Positions 11,306 through 19,484 of a DNA stretch of 64,000 bases are shown in pieces. A program made the position numbers and the translations under genes. How positions within the stretch are numbered: position 1 is the first letter of the stretch; each line of letters opens with the position of its first letter. The notes beneath the pieces were generated by a model. It was given only the letters and a program-made list of their open reading frames with translations, made no database searches and was not told where the DNA came from. This DNA comes from Mesorhizobium sp. DCY119 (GTDB taxonomy: Bacteria > Pseudomonadota > Alphaproteobacteria > Rhizobiales > Rhizobiaceae). The DNA is taken from contig NZ_CP031834.1 of the NCBI RefSeq assembly GCF_003590645.1, forward strand, positions 1,302,501 through 1,366,500, given 5' to 3'.

Positions 11306-13795
11306 ATGGATCATCAACACGAACACGCAAATTGCTGCGGGGCGCATGGCGGCAACGCTGCCGCCGAGGTTGTTCGTGATCCGGTCTGCGGCATGATCGT
11401 CGATCCGGCTGCAGGCAAGCCGACGGCTCAATATGGCGGGCACGTCTATCATTTCTGCAGCGCATCCTGCCGCGAGAAATTCACCAAGACCCCGGATGCC
11501 TATCTCGAAGCCGTCGATCCTGTTTGCGGTATGAAGGTCAACCGCGCCAGCGCCAAGCATTTTGCCCGCCATGAAGGGCAGGGGTTTTATTTCTGCTCTG
11601 CCGGCTGCAAGACGAAGTTCGAGGCCGAGCCGGCAAAATATCTCGGCGACCGCCCGGCGCCTCAGGCCATGCCGAAGGGCACGCAATACACCTGCCCGAT
11701 GCATCCGGAGGTCATCCGCGACAAGCCCGGTTCCTGCCCGAAATGCGGCATGGCGCTGGAGCCGATGGGTGTTCCGACAGGCGATGAGGGGCCGAATCCC
11801 GAGCTCGTCGATTTCACGCGGCGTTTCTGGGTCAGTGCTGCGCTGTCCATCCCGCTTCTGATCCTGACGATGGGGCCGATGGTCGGCCTGCCGGTGCGCG
11901 ACTGGTTCGGCGAAAAGCTTGCTGTCTGGATCGAGCTCGCGCTGGCGACGCCGGTGGTGCTTTGGGCGGCGCTGCCGTTCTTTCATCGTGGCTGGGAATC
12001 GATCCTCAACCGCAGCCCCAACATGTGGACGCTGATCTCACTCGGTGTCGGTGCGGCCTATCTCTACAGCGTCGTGGCCACGCTGTTTCCCGATGCATTC
12101 CCGCATACGTTCCGGGGGCACGGTGGCGCGGTGCCGGTCTATTTCGAGGCTGCTGCCGTCATCGTTGCGCTGGTGTTTCTCGGTCAGGTGCTGGAGCTGA
12201 AGGCGCGCGAGCGTACCGGTTCCGCAATCCGGGCGCTGCTCGACCTTGCGCCGAAGACCGCGCGTCTGATAAGCGCCGATGGTTCGGAAGCGGATGTGCC
12301 GCTGGAAGAGGTCAAGGCCGGCGACCGGCTCCGTGTCCGGCCGGGTGACAGCGTTCCAGTCGATGGATCGGTGGTCGAGGGCCGTTCTTCGATCGATGAA
12401 TCGATGATTACCGGCGAGCCCGTGCCGCTCGAAAAGACTGCCGGCGACCGTGTCACCGGCGGCACGATCAACAAGAACGGGTCTCTGGTCATCAAGGCCG
12501 AAAAGGTCGGCGCGGATACGGTTCTGTCGCAGATCGTCGAACTGGTCGCCAAGGCGCAGCGGTCGCGTGCGCCGATCCAGGGGCTCGCCGATCGCGTCGC
12601 CTATTATTTCGTGCCGGCGGTGGTGCTGGTGGCGATCGCCGCGTTTGTCGTCTGGGCGCTGTTCGGGCCGGAACCGAGCATGATCTTCGCCATCGTCTCG
12701 GCGGTGTCGGTGCTGATCATCGCCTGTCCCTGTGCGCTCGGACTTGCCACGCCGATGTCGATCATGACGGCGACGGGCAGGGGCGCGCACGCCGGCGTCC
12801 TGATCAAGGATGCCGAGGCGCTGGAACGTTTCGCCGGCGTCGACACGCTGATCGTCGACAAGACCGGGACGCTGACCGAGGGCAGGCCGGTGCTGACCGA
12901 TGTCGTCACCGTGAACGGCTTTGCCGAGGAGGAGCTGCTGGCGCTGGCCGCGACACTGGAAAAGGGTTCCGAGCATCCGCTGGCTGACGCGATTGTCGAA
13001 GGCGCCAAGACGCGCGGCGTGAAGTTGCTTGACGCCAGAGATTTCGAGGCGGTGACGGGCAAGGGCGTCCGGGGCGTCGTTGGTCCAAAGCATGTCGTGC
13101 TCGGCAATGCCGCTATACTGAAAGAGATTAAGGTCGATGCGACTTCATTGAGCGCCAAGGCGGATGCACTCCGGGCCGACGGCAAGACGGCGATGTTCGT
13201 CGCCGTCGATGACAAGCTTGCCGGCATCGTTGCCGTCGCCGATCCGATCAAGAAGACCACGGTCGAGGCGATCAAGGCGCTGCATGAAAGCGGGCTGAAG
13301 ATCATCATGGCCACCGGCGACAATGAGCGCACCGCCAGGGCAGTCGCTGCCAAGCTTGGAATCGATGAGGTTCGGGCCGAGGTCCTGCCCGAAGGCAAGA
13401 AGGCGCTGGTCGACGAACTGCGCGCCAAGGGTGCCAAGATCGCCATGGCCGGCGATGGCGTCAACGACGCGCCGGCGCTTGCGGCTGCCGATGTTGGTAT
13501 CGCCATGGGCACGGGTGCTGACGTTGCCGTGGAAAGTGCGGGCATCACGCTGGTGAAGGGCGATCTCAACGGCATCGTGCGGGCCCGCACACTGGCGCAG
13601 GCGACGATCCGCAACATCAAGCAAAACCTGTTCTTCGCCTTCATCTACAATCTGCTCGGCGTGCCGGTGGCGGCAGGCGTGCTCTATCCGATCTTCGGCA
13701 TGCTGCTGTCGCCGATGCTGGCCGCCGCCGCGATGAGCCTGTCGTCGGTGTCGGTCATAGCCAACGCGCTGCGGCTTAGAACGCTGAAGCTCTGA
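11306..13795 (+). CDS. copA: Copper-exporting P1B-type ATPase with YHS-YHS-HMBD N-terminus
   Basis: An 829-aa Cu(I) efflux ATPase of the inner membrane. The N-terminus is a His/Cys-rich tip, two tandem YHS domains (each DPVCGM ... FCSA.C), then a heavy-metal-binding domain (YTCPMHPE ... CPKCGM) in place of the usual HMA domains. The core has the CPC metal site (C474, C476), phosphorylation aspartate D518 in DKTGT, the SEHPLADA motif, and late-TM Asn, Met and Ser residues ([13 protein letters not shown]) typical of the Cu(I) subgroup. ATG 11306 is preferred to ATG 11291, which would sit only about 15 nt from the expected transcript start with no ribosome site. hmrR follows after 19 nt. Confidence 0.94.
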   Translation: MDHQHEHANCCGAHGGNAAAEVVRDPVCGMIVDPAAGKPTAQYGGHVYHFCSASCREKFTKTPDAYLEAVDPVCGMKVNRASAKHFARHEGQGFYFCSAGCKTKFEAEPAKYLGDRPAPQAMPKGTQYTCPMHPEVIRDKPGSCPKCGMALEPMGVPTGDEGPNPELVDFTRRFWVSAALSIPLLILTMGPMVGLPVRDWFGEKLAVWIELALATPVVLWAALPFFHRGWESILNRSPNMWTLISLGVGAAYLYSVVATLFPDAFPHTFRGHGGAVPVYFEAAAVIVALVFLGQVLELKARERTGSAIRALLDLAPKTARLISADGSEADVPLEEVKAGDRLRVRPGDSVPVDGSVVEGRSSIDESMITGEPVPLEKTAGDRVTGGTINKNGSLVIKAEKVGADTVLSQIVELVAKAQRSRAPIQGLADRVAYYFVPAVVLVAIAAFVVWALFGPEPSMIFAIVSAVSVLIIACPCALGLATPMSIMTATGRGAHAGVLIKDAEALERFAGVDTLIVDKTGTLTEGRPVLTDVVTVNGFAEEELLALAATLEKGSEHPLADAIVEGAKTRGVKLLDARDFEAVTGKGVRGVVGPKHVVLGNAAILKEIKVDATSLSAKADALRADGKTAMFVAVDDKLAGIVAVADPIKKTTVEAIKALHESGLKIIMATGDNERTARAVAAKLGIDEVRAEVLPEGKKALVDELRAKGAKIAMAGDGVNDAPALAAADVGIAMGTGADVAVESAGITLVKGDLNGIVRARTLAQATIRNIKQNLFFAFIYNLLGVPVAAGVLYPIFGMLLSPMLAAAAMSLSSVSVIANALRLRTLKL

Positions 13796-13814
13796 ATTTC
13801 TGGAGACGAGAACC

Positions 13815-14243
13815 ATGAATATCGGTGACGCATCCGACCGCTCCGGCCTTCCGGCCAAGACGATCCGCTATTACGAGGATATCGGGCTGCTCAAGCCCGG
13901 TCGTGCGGAAAACGGCTACCGCGACTATTCACCGAGCGATGTCCATCGGCTGAAATTCCTGCAGCGTTCGCGCAGCCTCGGCTTCTCGGTTGAGGAATGC
14001 CGCCAGCTTCTGTCGCTCTATGGCGATACGGCCCGCGAAAGCGCGGACGTGAAAGCGATGGCCGAGGTCAAGCTCGGCGAGGTCGACCGCAAGATCGCGG
14101 AACTCGTCGAGCTTCGCGGCGTCCTGCAGCACCTCGTCCACAATTGCCATGGCGATGCGCGGCCGGATTGCCCGATACTCGACGATCTTTCCGGCAAGGC
14201 GCCGCGCGATGTGGCGGAACATTCATCCCCTTCCAAGCACTGA
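13815..14243 (+). CDS. hmrR: Cu(I)-responsive MerR-family regulator
   Basis: A 142-aa regulator that activates the 19-bp-spacer promoter in front of copA. It has an N-terminal winged helix (KTIRYYEDIGLL), a long dimerisation helix, and a metal loop with C111 and C119 (CX7C, HNC...DCPI) as in CueR/HmrR, where two cysteines bind Cu(I) linearly. Its place inside the operon it controls gives positive feedback with the box at 11239-11269. Confidence 0.93.
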   Translation: MNIGDASDRSGLPAKTIRYYEDIGLLKPGRAENGYRDYSPSDVHRLKFLQRSRSLGFSVEECRQLLSLYGDTARESADVKAMAEVKLGEVDRKIAELVELRGVLQHLVHNCHGDARPDCPILDDLSGKAPRDVAEHSSPSKH

Positions 14244-14257
14244 AACAGGAGATTCCC

Positions 14258-14653
14258 ATGACCTCACAACGCAAGCTCGTTGCGCTTTCGGCCGCCCTTT
14301 TGCTGGGTGCCGGCATAGCCGGGGCCGCACTCGCGCAGACCGACCACAGCACGCACGATATGAGCGGCATGGCCATGTCGAACGGGGCTGAGACGCCGGC
14401 AGCCAAGGGCTATATGAAGGCGATGGACACGATGCATCAGGCGATGGGCTCGGTCGAATATACGGGCGATCCCGATATCGATTTCGCGCGCGGCATGATC
14501 CCGCATCACCAGGCTGCCATCGACATGGCCAAGGTCCAGCTCGAATACGGCAAGGACCCGGAAATCCGCAAGCTTTCCGAAGACATCATCAAGGCGCAGG
14601 AAGGCGAGATCAAGCAGCTCAACGAATGGCTGGCGGCGCATCCGGCGAAGTGA
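14258..14653 (+). CDS. DUF305 periplasmic protein, copper-module member
   Basis: A 131-aa secreted protein. It has a signal peptide of about 26 residues ending in ALA, a short Met/His-rich stretch (STHDMSGMAMS) that could bind Cu(I), then a helical DUF305 domain with the hallmark MIPHHQAAIDMA. ATG 14258 has AGGAGA upstream, 14 nt after hmrR, so it belongs to the same operon. Periplasmic copper binding or handling is inferred from the context and the Met/His motifs; no enzymatic activity is known for the family. Confidence 0.85.
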   Translation: MTSQRKLVALSAALLLGAGIAGAALAQTDHSTHDMSGMAMSNGAETPAAKGYMKAMDTMHQAMGSVEYTGDPDIDFARGMIPHHQAAIDMAKVQLEYGKDPEIRKLSEDIIKAQEGEIKQLNEWLAAHPAK

Positions 14654-14685
14654 GCGGTCTTTAGAGCCTTTCCGGCTCAGGTGCG

Positions 14686-14803
14686 CCGCCCCTCATCCCC
14701 CTGCCGGGACCTTCTCCCCGTGAACGGGGAGAAGAAGCTGGCCGCAACGCTGACGACCCCCTCTCCCCGTCCTTTACGGGGAGAGGGTAAGGGTGAGGGG
14801 CAG
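14686..14803. repeat. Palindromic intergenic repeat, family A, copy 1 (inverted)
   Basis: Two hairpins, CTTCTCCCCG/CGGGGAGAAG and CTCTCCCCGT/ACGGGGAGAG, are flanked by CCGCCCCTCA and TGAGGGGCAG. The same double-hairpin unit occurs at 53641-53755 and 62776-62898; this copy is in opposite orientation. Such units are typical dispersed rhizobial intergenic repeats. It may act as a bidirectional terminator between the convergent copper operon and the phosphofructokinase gene. Confidence 0.85.
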
Positions 14804-14827
14804 TTTCCATCGCGACCTGAAACGATC

Positions 14828-15994
14828 TTAGACGAATGGCTTGCCGACCTGATACTTCCCCGGCACGAGCCGGTTCAGATAGGCGATGCCCTTGTCGGAA
14901 AGCTCGTTGATATCCGGCTTCAGGAAATCGTCGGGCATGTGGCGGGTCTTGCCCGCCACGGCCGAAAGCGGCACCAGCTTCATGACGGTCTTGTTGCCGT
15001 CGAACTGCAATGCCACTGAGCCGCCGCCCTGTGCCGCGGCTTCCACGGCGAAAGCGCCAGCGTTGAATGCTTCGTGGGAGTCGGTGTCATTGATCGCGCC
15101 GATATAGCCGCGCGGCATGTAGCCGAGCGCATCGACACGCGCCCGCGTTCCGGGCAGGCCGTCGCGCAGCGCATGCTCGAAGGCGAGGCCGAGATCGCCG
15201 CCTGACAGTTTCAGATTGCCATGGGCGTCGCGCTCGAGGCGATCTGGCGGCACCAGGCTTTCCACCAGCGATTTGCCGTCCGCTGTGCTCACACCTTCGG
15301 AGACGGCAACGATGCAGCGTTTGTAGCGGCCGAGCGTGGCGCGGACATCGTCGATGAAGCGGGGCACTGAAAAGGCCCGCTCCGGCACGTAGATGAGATG
15401 CGGGCCGCTGTCCTCGTCGTCGCGCCAGGCAGCGGCAGCGGCAGTCAGGAAGCCGGCGTGACGGCCCATGACGATGCCGACATAGACGCCGGGCAAAGCG
15501 CGGAAATCCAGATCGACGCTCAGGAATGCACCGGCGACGAATTCGCCTGCAGAAATGAAGCCCGGCGTGTGGTCGTTTTCGACGAGGTCGTTGTCGATCG
15601 TCTTGGGTGCATGAACGAAGGCGATCGAGCCACCCGAAGCGTCGGCCAGTATCTGCTGCGTTCCGGCGGTATCGTTGCCGCCGATATAAATGAAGGCGTC
15701 TGCCCCCACCTTCTTCAGGCCGGCAAGCACGAGTTCGCAATAGGCTGCGTCCGGCTTGTCGCGGGTGCTGCCGAGGGCTGCGCCCGGTGTCGTGCCGACG
15801 CGGCGGAGCTGTTCTTCCGGCACGTCGGAGAGTTCGACGTAATCGCCGTCACGAATGCCGCGCACGCCATGGCGTGCGCCAAGAATGCGTGCATCCGGGT
15901 GACGTTTCTGGATTTCGATGACCGCTCCCACCATCGTCTGGTTGATGACCGCCGTAGGTCCACCGCCTTGAGCGATCACGAATGTTGCAGCCAT
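14828..15994 (-). CDS. pfp: 6-phosphofructokinase, probably PPi-dependent
   Basis: A 388-aa phosphofructokinase. Motifs are QGGGPTAVIN at the N-terminus, IGGNDTAGT at the nucleotide/PPi site, PKTIDNDL with the catalytic aspartate, MGRHAGFL for sugar phosphate, and PRGYIGAINDTD near the end. The residue after GG is Asn rather than the Gly of ATP enzymes or the common Asp of PPi enzymes. PKTIDND with a bulky residue favours PPi use, but this is an inference. GAGGAA stands 8-9 nt before the ATG. It is monocistronic and divergent from gabT across 208 bp. Confidence 0.88.
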   Translation of the reverse strand: MAATFVIAQGGGPTAVINQTMVGAVIEIQKRHPDARILGARHGVRGIRDGDYVELSDVPEEQLRRVGTTPGAALGSTRDKPDAAYCELVLAGLKKVGADAFIYIGGNDTAGTQQILADASGGSIAFVHAPKTIDNDLVENDHTPGFISAGEFVAGAFLSVDLDFRALPGVYVGIVMGRHAGFLTAAAAAWRDDEDSGPHLIYVPERAFSVPRFIDDVRATLGRYKRCIVAVSEGVSTADGKSLVESLVPPDRLERDAHGNLKLSGGDLGLAFEHALRDGLPGTRARVDALGYMPRGYIGAINDTDSHEAFNAGAFAVEAAAQGGGSVALQFDGNKTVMKLVPLSAVAGKTRHMPDDFLKPDINELSDKGIAYLNRLVPGKYQVGKPFV

Positions 15995-16202
15995 CTAGGC
16001 ATTCCTCTCGAACTGTTTGCGGCATGATTGCGCGCTTGCCGGTTTGGCGCAACATGATTGGCGCAAAAGCGGATATTATCCGATCAATTGCGGATACTTC
16101 GCTGGAACCATGCAATCTTTGCGCTGGCAGCATAGTGCACCGTTGCCGCCGGCATGCTCCATCGAATAGATGGGGCGGAACGATTTTTGAACGAGGAATA
16201 TC

Positions 16203-17489
16203 ATGACAAGCAATGCTTCTCTCCAGTCCCGCCGGGTCGCGGCGATCCCGCGCGGCGTGGCGACTGCCTATCCGGTCTTCGCAAAGCGCGCGGAAGGCTC
16301 CGAGATCTGGGATGTCGATGACAAGCGCTATGTCGATTTCGGCGGCGGCATCGCCGTGCTCAACACCGGCCATCGCCATCCGAAGGTCATTGCCGCCGTG
16401 CGCGAGCAGCTTGATGCCTTCACGCATACGGCCTTCCAGATCGTGCCTTACGAGCCCTACATCGAGCTCTGCGAGAAGCTGAATGCGCTGGCCCCGTTCA
16501 AGGGCGAGGCCAAGAGCATCCTGTTTTCGACCGGCGCGGAAGCCGTCGAGAACGCGGTCAAGATCGCGCGCGCCGCAACCGGGCGCACCAATGTGATTGC
16601 CTTCACCGGTGCCTTCCATGGCCGCACGCTGATGACCAGCGCGCTCACCGGCAAGGTCGCGCCCTACAAGAAGAAGTTCGGGCCCATGCCCGGCGGCATC
16701 TGGCATGTGCCGTTCCCCGTTGCGCAGCTTGGCACGACGGTTGCCGACACATTGAAGGCAATCGAGTATCTGTTCCGCGCAGATGTTGACCCGGTGAACG
16801 TCGCCGCCTTCATCATCGAGCCGGTTCAGGGCGAGGGCGGTTTCCATCCGGCTCCGACAGAGCTGCTGGAAGCGCTGCGCAAGCTCTGCGACCAGCATGG
16901 CATCCTGTTGATCGCCGACGAGGTTCAGACCGGCTTTGCCCGCACCGGCAAGATGTTCGGCATCGAAAACAGCGGCGTCGAGCCAGACCTGCTGACGATC
17001 GCGAAATCGCTCGCCGGCGGCTTCCCGCTTTCGGGCGTCATCGGCCGCGCCGAAATCATGGATGCGGCAGAGCCCGGCGGTCTTGGCGGCACCTATGCCG
17101 GCAGCCCGATTGCCTGCGCGGCAGCCCTTGCCGTGCTCGACGTGATTGCTGAGGAAAAGCTGATCGATCGCGCCAATTCTCTCGGTGACCGCATCAAGGG
17201 CGAACTGGCCCGTTTTGCCCAGCGCAACGACACGGTGGCGATGTCCGCCATTCGTGGACCGGGTGCGATGGTCGCGTTCGATATCGTGAAGAGCCGCGGA
17301 AGCGAGGAGCCCGACGCGGACGCCACGAAGCGCGTGACAACGGCAGCGCTCGCCGAAGGTCTGGTGCTTCTGTCCTGCGGCGTGAACGCCAACACGATCC
17401 GCATCCTCATGCCGCTGACGATCTCCGACGAGATCCTTGCCGAGGGTCTGGGCAAGCTGGAAAAGGCGCTGGTCGCAGCCAACGCCTGA
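16203..17489 (+). CDS. gabT: 4-aminobutyrate--2-oxoglutarate aminotransferase
   Basis: A 428-aa class III PLP aminotransferase that moves the amino group of GABA to 2-oxoglutarate to give succinate semialdehyde and glutamate. It shows FSTGAEAVENAVKIARAATGR, FHGRT, the aspartate motif IADEVQTGFARTG and the PLP lysine K268 in TIAKSLAGGFPLSG. ACGAGGAAT precedes ATG 16203. No succinate-semialdehyde dehydrogenase is adjacent. A strong terminator follows. Confidence 0.93.
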   Translation: MTSNASLQSRRVAAIPRGVATAYPVFAKRAEGSEIWDVDDKRYVDFGGGIAVLNTGHRHPKVIAAVREQLDAFTHTAFQIVPYEPYIELCEKLNALAPFKGEAKSILFSTGAEAVENAVKIARAATGRTNVIAFTGAFHGRTLMTSALTGKVAPYKKKFGPMPGGIWHVPFPVAQLGTTVADTLKAIEYLFRADVDPVNVAAFIIEPVQGEGGFHPAPTELLEALRKLCDQHGILLIADEVQTGFARTGKMFGIENSGVEPDLLTIAKSLAGGFPLSGVIGRAEIMDAAEPGGLGGTYAGSPIACAAALAVLDVIAEEKLIDRANSLGDRIKGELARFAQRNDTVAMSAIRGPGAMVAFDIVKSRGSEEPDADATKRVTTAALAEGLVLLSCGVNANTIRILMPLTISDEILAEGLGKLEKALVAANA

Positions 17490-17508
17490 GATCGATTTAC
17501 TTGAAGCA

Positions 17509-17540
17509 GAAACGCCGGCGATCATCACCGCCGGCGTTTC
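17509..17540. terminator. Bidirectional terminator after gabT
   Basis: GAAACGCCGGCG (17509-17520) pairs perfectly with CGCCGGCGTTTC (17529-17540) around an 8-base loop. It lies between convergent gabT and the L,D-transpeptidase gene and can serve both. Confidence 0.8.
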
Positions 17541-17563
17541 CGTTTCAGGGGATCAAGAAGTAG

Positions 17564-18331
17564 TTACACGACCACGATCGGCGTCTTGGTCGGCACGCGA
17601 TTGTAAAGGTCGATAACGTCCTGATTGATCATGCGCACGCAGCCGGACGATACGGCCGTGCCGATCGACCACCATTCCGGCGAGCCGTGGACGCGGAACA
17701 GCGTGTCGTTGCCGTCCTTGAAGATGTAGAGCGCGCGCGCGCCAAGCGGGTTGGTCAGGCCGCCGGGCTGGCCGCCGCGAAATTTCTCCAGCTCCGGGCG
17801 CCTTCCGATCATCTCCGAAGGCGGTGTCCAGGTCGGCCATTCCTTCTTGTACTGGATGTTGGCGCGGCCATTCCAGACGAAGCCATCCTTGCCGATGCCG
17901 ACGCCATAACGGATGGCGTCGCCGCCCGGCTGTACGAGATAAAGGAAGCGCTCCTGCAGATGCACGACGATCGTGCCCGGCTGCTCGCCTGTCGGGTCGA
18001 CCACGATCTGCCGGCGGAATTTCGGATTGATCTTGGCGAAGGGGATTTCCGGCAGCGTGTTGCCGCTGTCGGTGAAGGAGGCATACATCAGCTCCGGGCG
18101 CGTCACCTGCTTGTCGACGCTGATGCGCGGCCGGATGGAGCCGGTGGTGACATTGTCGAGCTGGAGCGCGGACATATCCACGCTGCGTGAGCAGCCGGCG
18201 GTTCCAAGGAGCGCTGCCGAGCCAAGCCCGATCAGGGCTGCTCGCCGCGAAATAAGGCCGGGTTCGTCGGAAGGCACGGATTTCGGCAAGGCTGGATTTT
18301 GCGACACGGGCACGTTTCCACGGTTGAACAC
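17564..18331 (-). CDS. L,D-transpeptidase (YkuD domain), exported
   Basis: A 255-aa periplasmic enzyme that forms 3-3 peptidoglycan cross-links or attaches proteins to meso-DAP. GTG 18331 is the earliest usable start; a second GTG lies six codons later. Residues about 27-47 form an export signal with RRAALIGLGSAALLG and a Cys (TAGC) that may be a weak lipobox. The catalytic motif is HG (H215) ... SSGCVRM with nucleophile C231. The C-terminus TKTPIVVV is typical of the Rhizobiales members of this family. Single gene. Confidence 0.9.
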   Translation of the reverse strand: MFNRGNVPVSQNPALPKSVPSDEPGLISRRAALIGLGSAALLGTAGCSRSVDMSALQLDNVTTGSIRPRISVDKQVTRPELMYASFTDSGNTLPEIPFAKINPKFRRQIVVDPTGEQPGTIVVHLQERFLYLVQPGGDAIRYGVGIGKDGFVWNGRANIQYKKEWPTWTPPSEMIGRRPELEKFRGGQPGGLTNPLGARALYIFKDGNDTLFRVHGSPEWWSIGTAVSSGCVRMINQDVIDLYNRVPTKTPIVVV

Positions 18332-18568
18332 ACACGCTCTGGGATTCGCGGAACCCTGCGATCAAAGCCGTTAGCATTTTCATCAATCGTGGTTGATAAA
18401 TCGTGAATCGCATTTCCGCGTGACTTTGCAAGGACTTGCCGACATGGACATCGAACGGGACCGCCAAAATGCCTCAATGGAGGGTTGCAAGACGCAACAA
18501 CACCTTCGTTGCGTCACAATCTCGACCGGACCCGTTTCTAGGTTCCCCGCCTGTGCTGCGAGGGAATC

Positions 18569-18694
18569 ATGAGCGTGACATTCAAGACGGATCTGGCGTT
18601 GTTTTTTGGGACGATTATCGCGACTGCGATGGTGCTTGGCGCCAATGTAAGCGCGGCTGAAATCATGGCTGCGATTGCGCGGGCGTTCTCATGA
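18569..18694 (+). CDS. Putative small membrane/secreted peptide, 41 aa
   Basis: An ATG at 18569 is preceded by GAGGGA at good spacing and opens a 41-codon frame with a hydrophobic stretch (residues 9-28, DLALFFGTIIATAMVLGANV) ending in an Ala-x-Ala-like site. It could be a small membrane protein or signal-peptide-like peptide. There is no homology evidence. It stands alone between the transpeptidase and the LysE gene. Confidence 0.4.
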   Translation: MSVTFKTDLALFFGTIIATAMVLGANVSAAEIMAAIARAFS

Positions 18695-18794
18695 AAACCC
18701 GGCCCAAAGACGATCTTTTCGCCTCGAAAATTTCCCCCTTTACATCATCGCGGTGGCAGGGATTTATCATCTCCTTTGAGCAAAGGAGAGTTCC

Positions 18795-19418
18795 ATGCCG
18801 CTTGAAACCTGGGCAGCCTTCGCGGCCGCGTCAGCAGTTCTTCTGATCATTCCCGGCCCCACCATTCTTCTGGTGGTGTCCTATGCGCTCGGCCAGGGCT
18901 GGCGCACCGCGCTCCCGATGGCGGTTGGAGTAGCGCTCGGCGACTTCACCGCCATGACCCTTTCCATGCTCGGCATCGGCGCGCTGCTGGCGGCATCCGC
19001 CACGGTCTTCACCATCCTCAAATGGATCGGGGCGGCCTATCTCATATATCTCGGCGTAAAGCTGTTTCGCGCCGGCGGAACGCTCAATGCAGAGCCGCGC
19101 ACGGATACGGCGTCGGCTGCGAAGATGATGGGACATGCCTGGCTGGTGACGGCGCTGAACCCCAAGAGCATCACCTTCTTCGTGGCGTTCCTGCCGCAGT
19201 TCCTCGACCACAACGCCGATTTCCTGACGCAGATGCTGATCTGCGAGACGACCTTCCTGGCGCTCGCCTTCGCCAATGCGTTTGGCTATGCGCTGGTCGC
19301 CGCGCGGGCGCGCAATCTCGTCCGCAACCCGAAGGCGATCGGCATCTTCAACAAGACCGGCGGTACGCTGCTGGTCGGCGCCGGCATCGCCACTGTTGCG
19401 GTCAGATCCGGCAATTAG
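18795..19418 (+). CDS. LysE/RhtB-family amino-acid exporter
   Basis: A 207-aa inner-membrane protein with about six hydrophobic segments. It has the family motif LLIIPGPTILLVVSYALGQG near residues 16-35 and WLVTALNPKSITFFVAFLPQF around 117-137. AGGAGAG precedes the ATG. Such proteins export amino acids such as lysine, arginine, homoserine or threonine; the substrate here is unknown. A strong terminator follows at 19441. Confidence 0.9.
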   Translation: MPLETWAAFAAASAVLLIIPGPTILLVVSYALGQGWRTALPMAVGVALGDFTAMTLSMLGIGALLAASATVFTILKWIGAAYLIYLGVKLFRAGGTLNAEPRTDTASAAKMMGHAWLVTALNPKSITFFVAFLPQFLDHNADFLTQMLICETTFLALAFANAFGYALVAARARNLVRNPKAIGIFNKTGGTLLVGAGIATVAVRSGN

Positions 19419-19440
19419 GATCTCATAGTCCGAGATAAAA

Positions 19441-19465
19441 AAGAGGCGGGCAATGCCCGCCTCTT
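19441..19465. terminator. Bidirectional terminator between lysE-like and autotransporter genes
   Basis: AAGAGGCGGGC (19441-19451) pairs with GCCCGCCTCTT (19455-19465) across an AAT loop. It has an A-run on the left and a T-rich right flank, so it can terminate both converging transcripts. Confidence 0.88.
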
Positions 19466-19484
19466 TGCTTTCATCCGTTCAGCG

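Noticed and set aside
18436..18660. 74-codon frame overlapping the small ORF at 18569
   Set aside because: No ribosome site, and composition unlike a protein; the shorter frame with GAGGGA is preferred.
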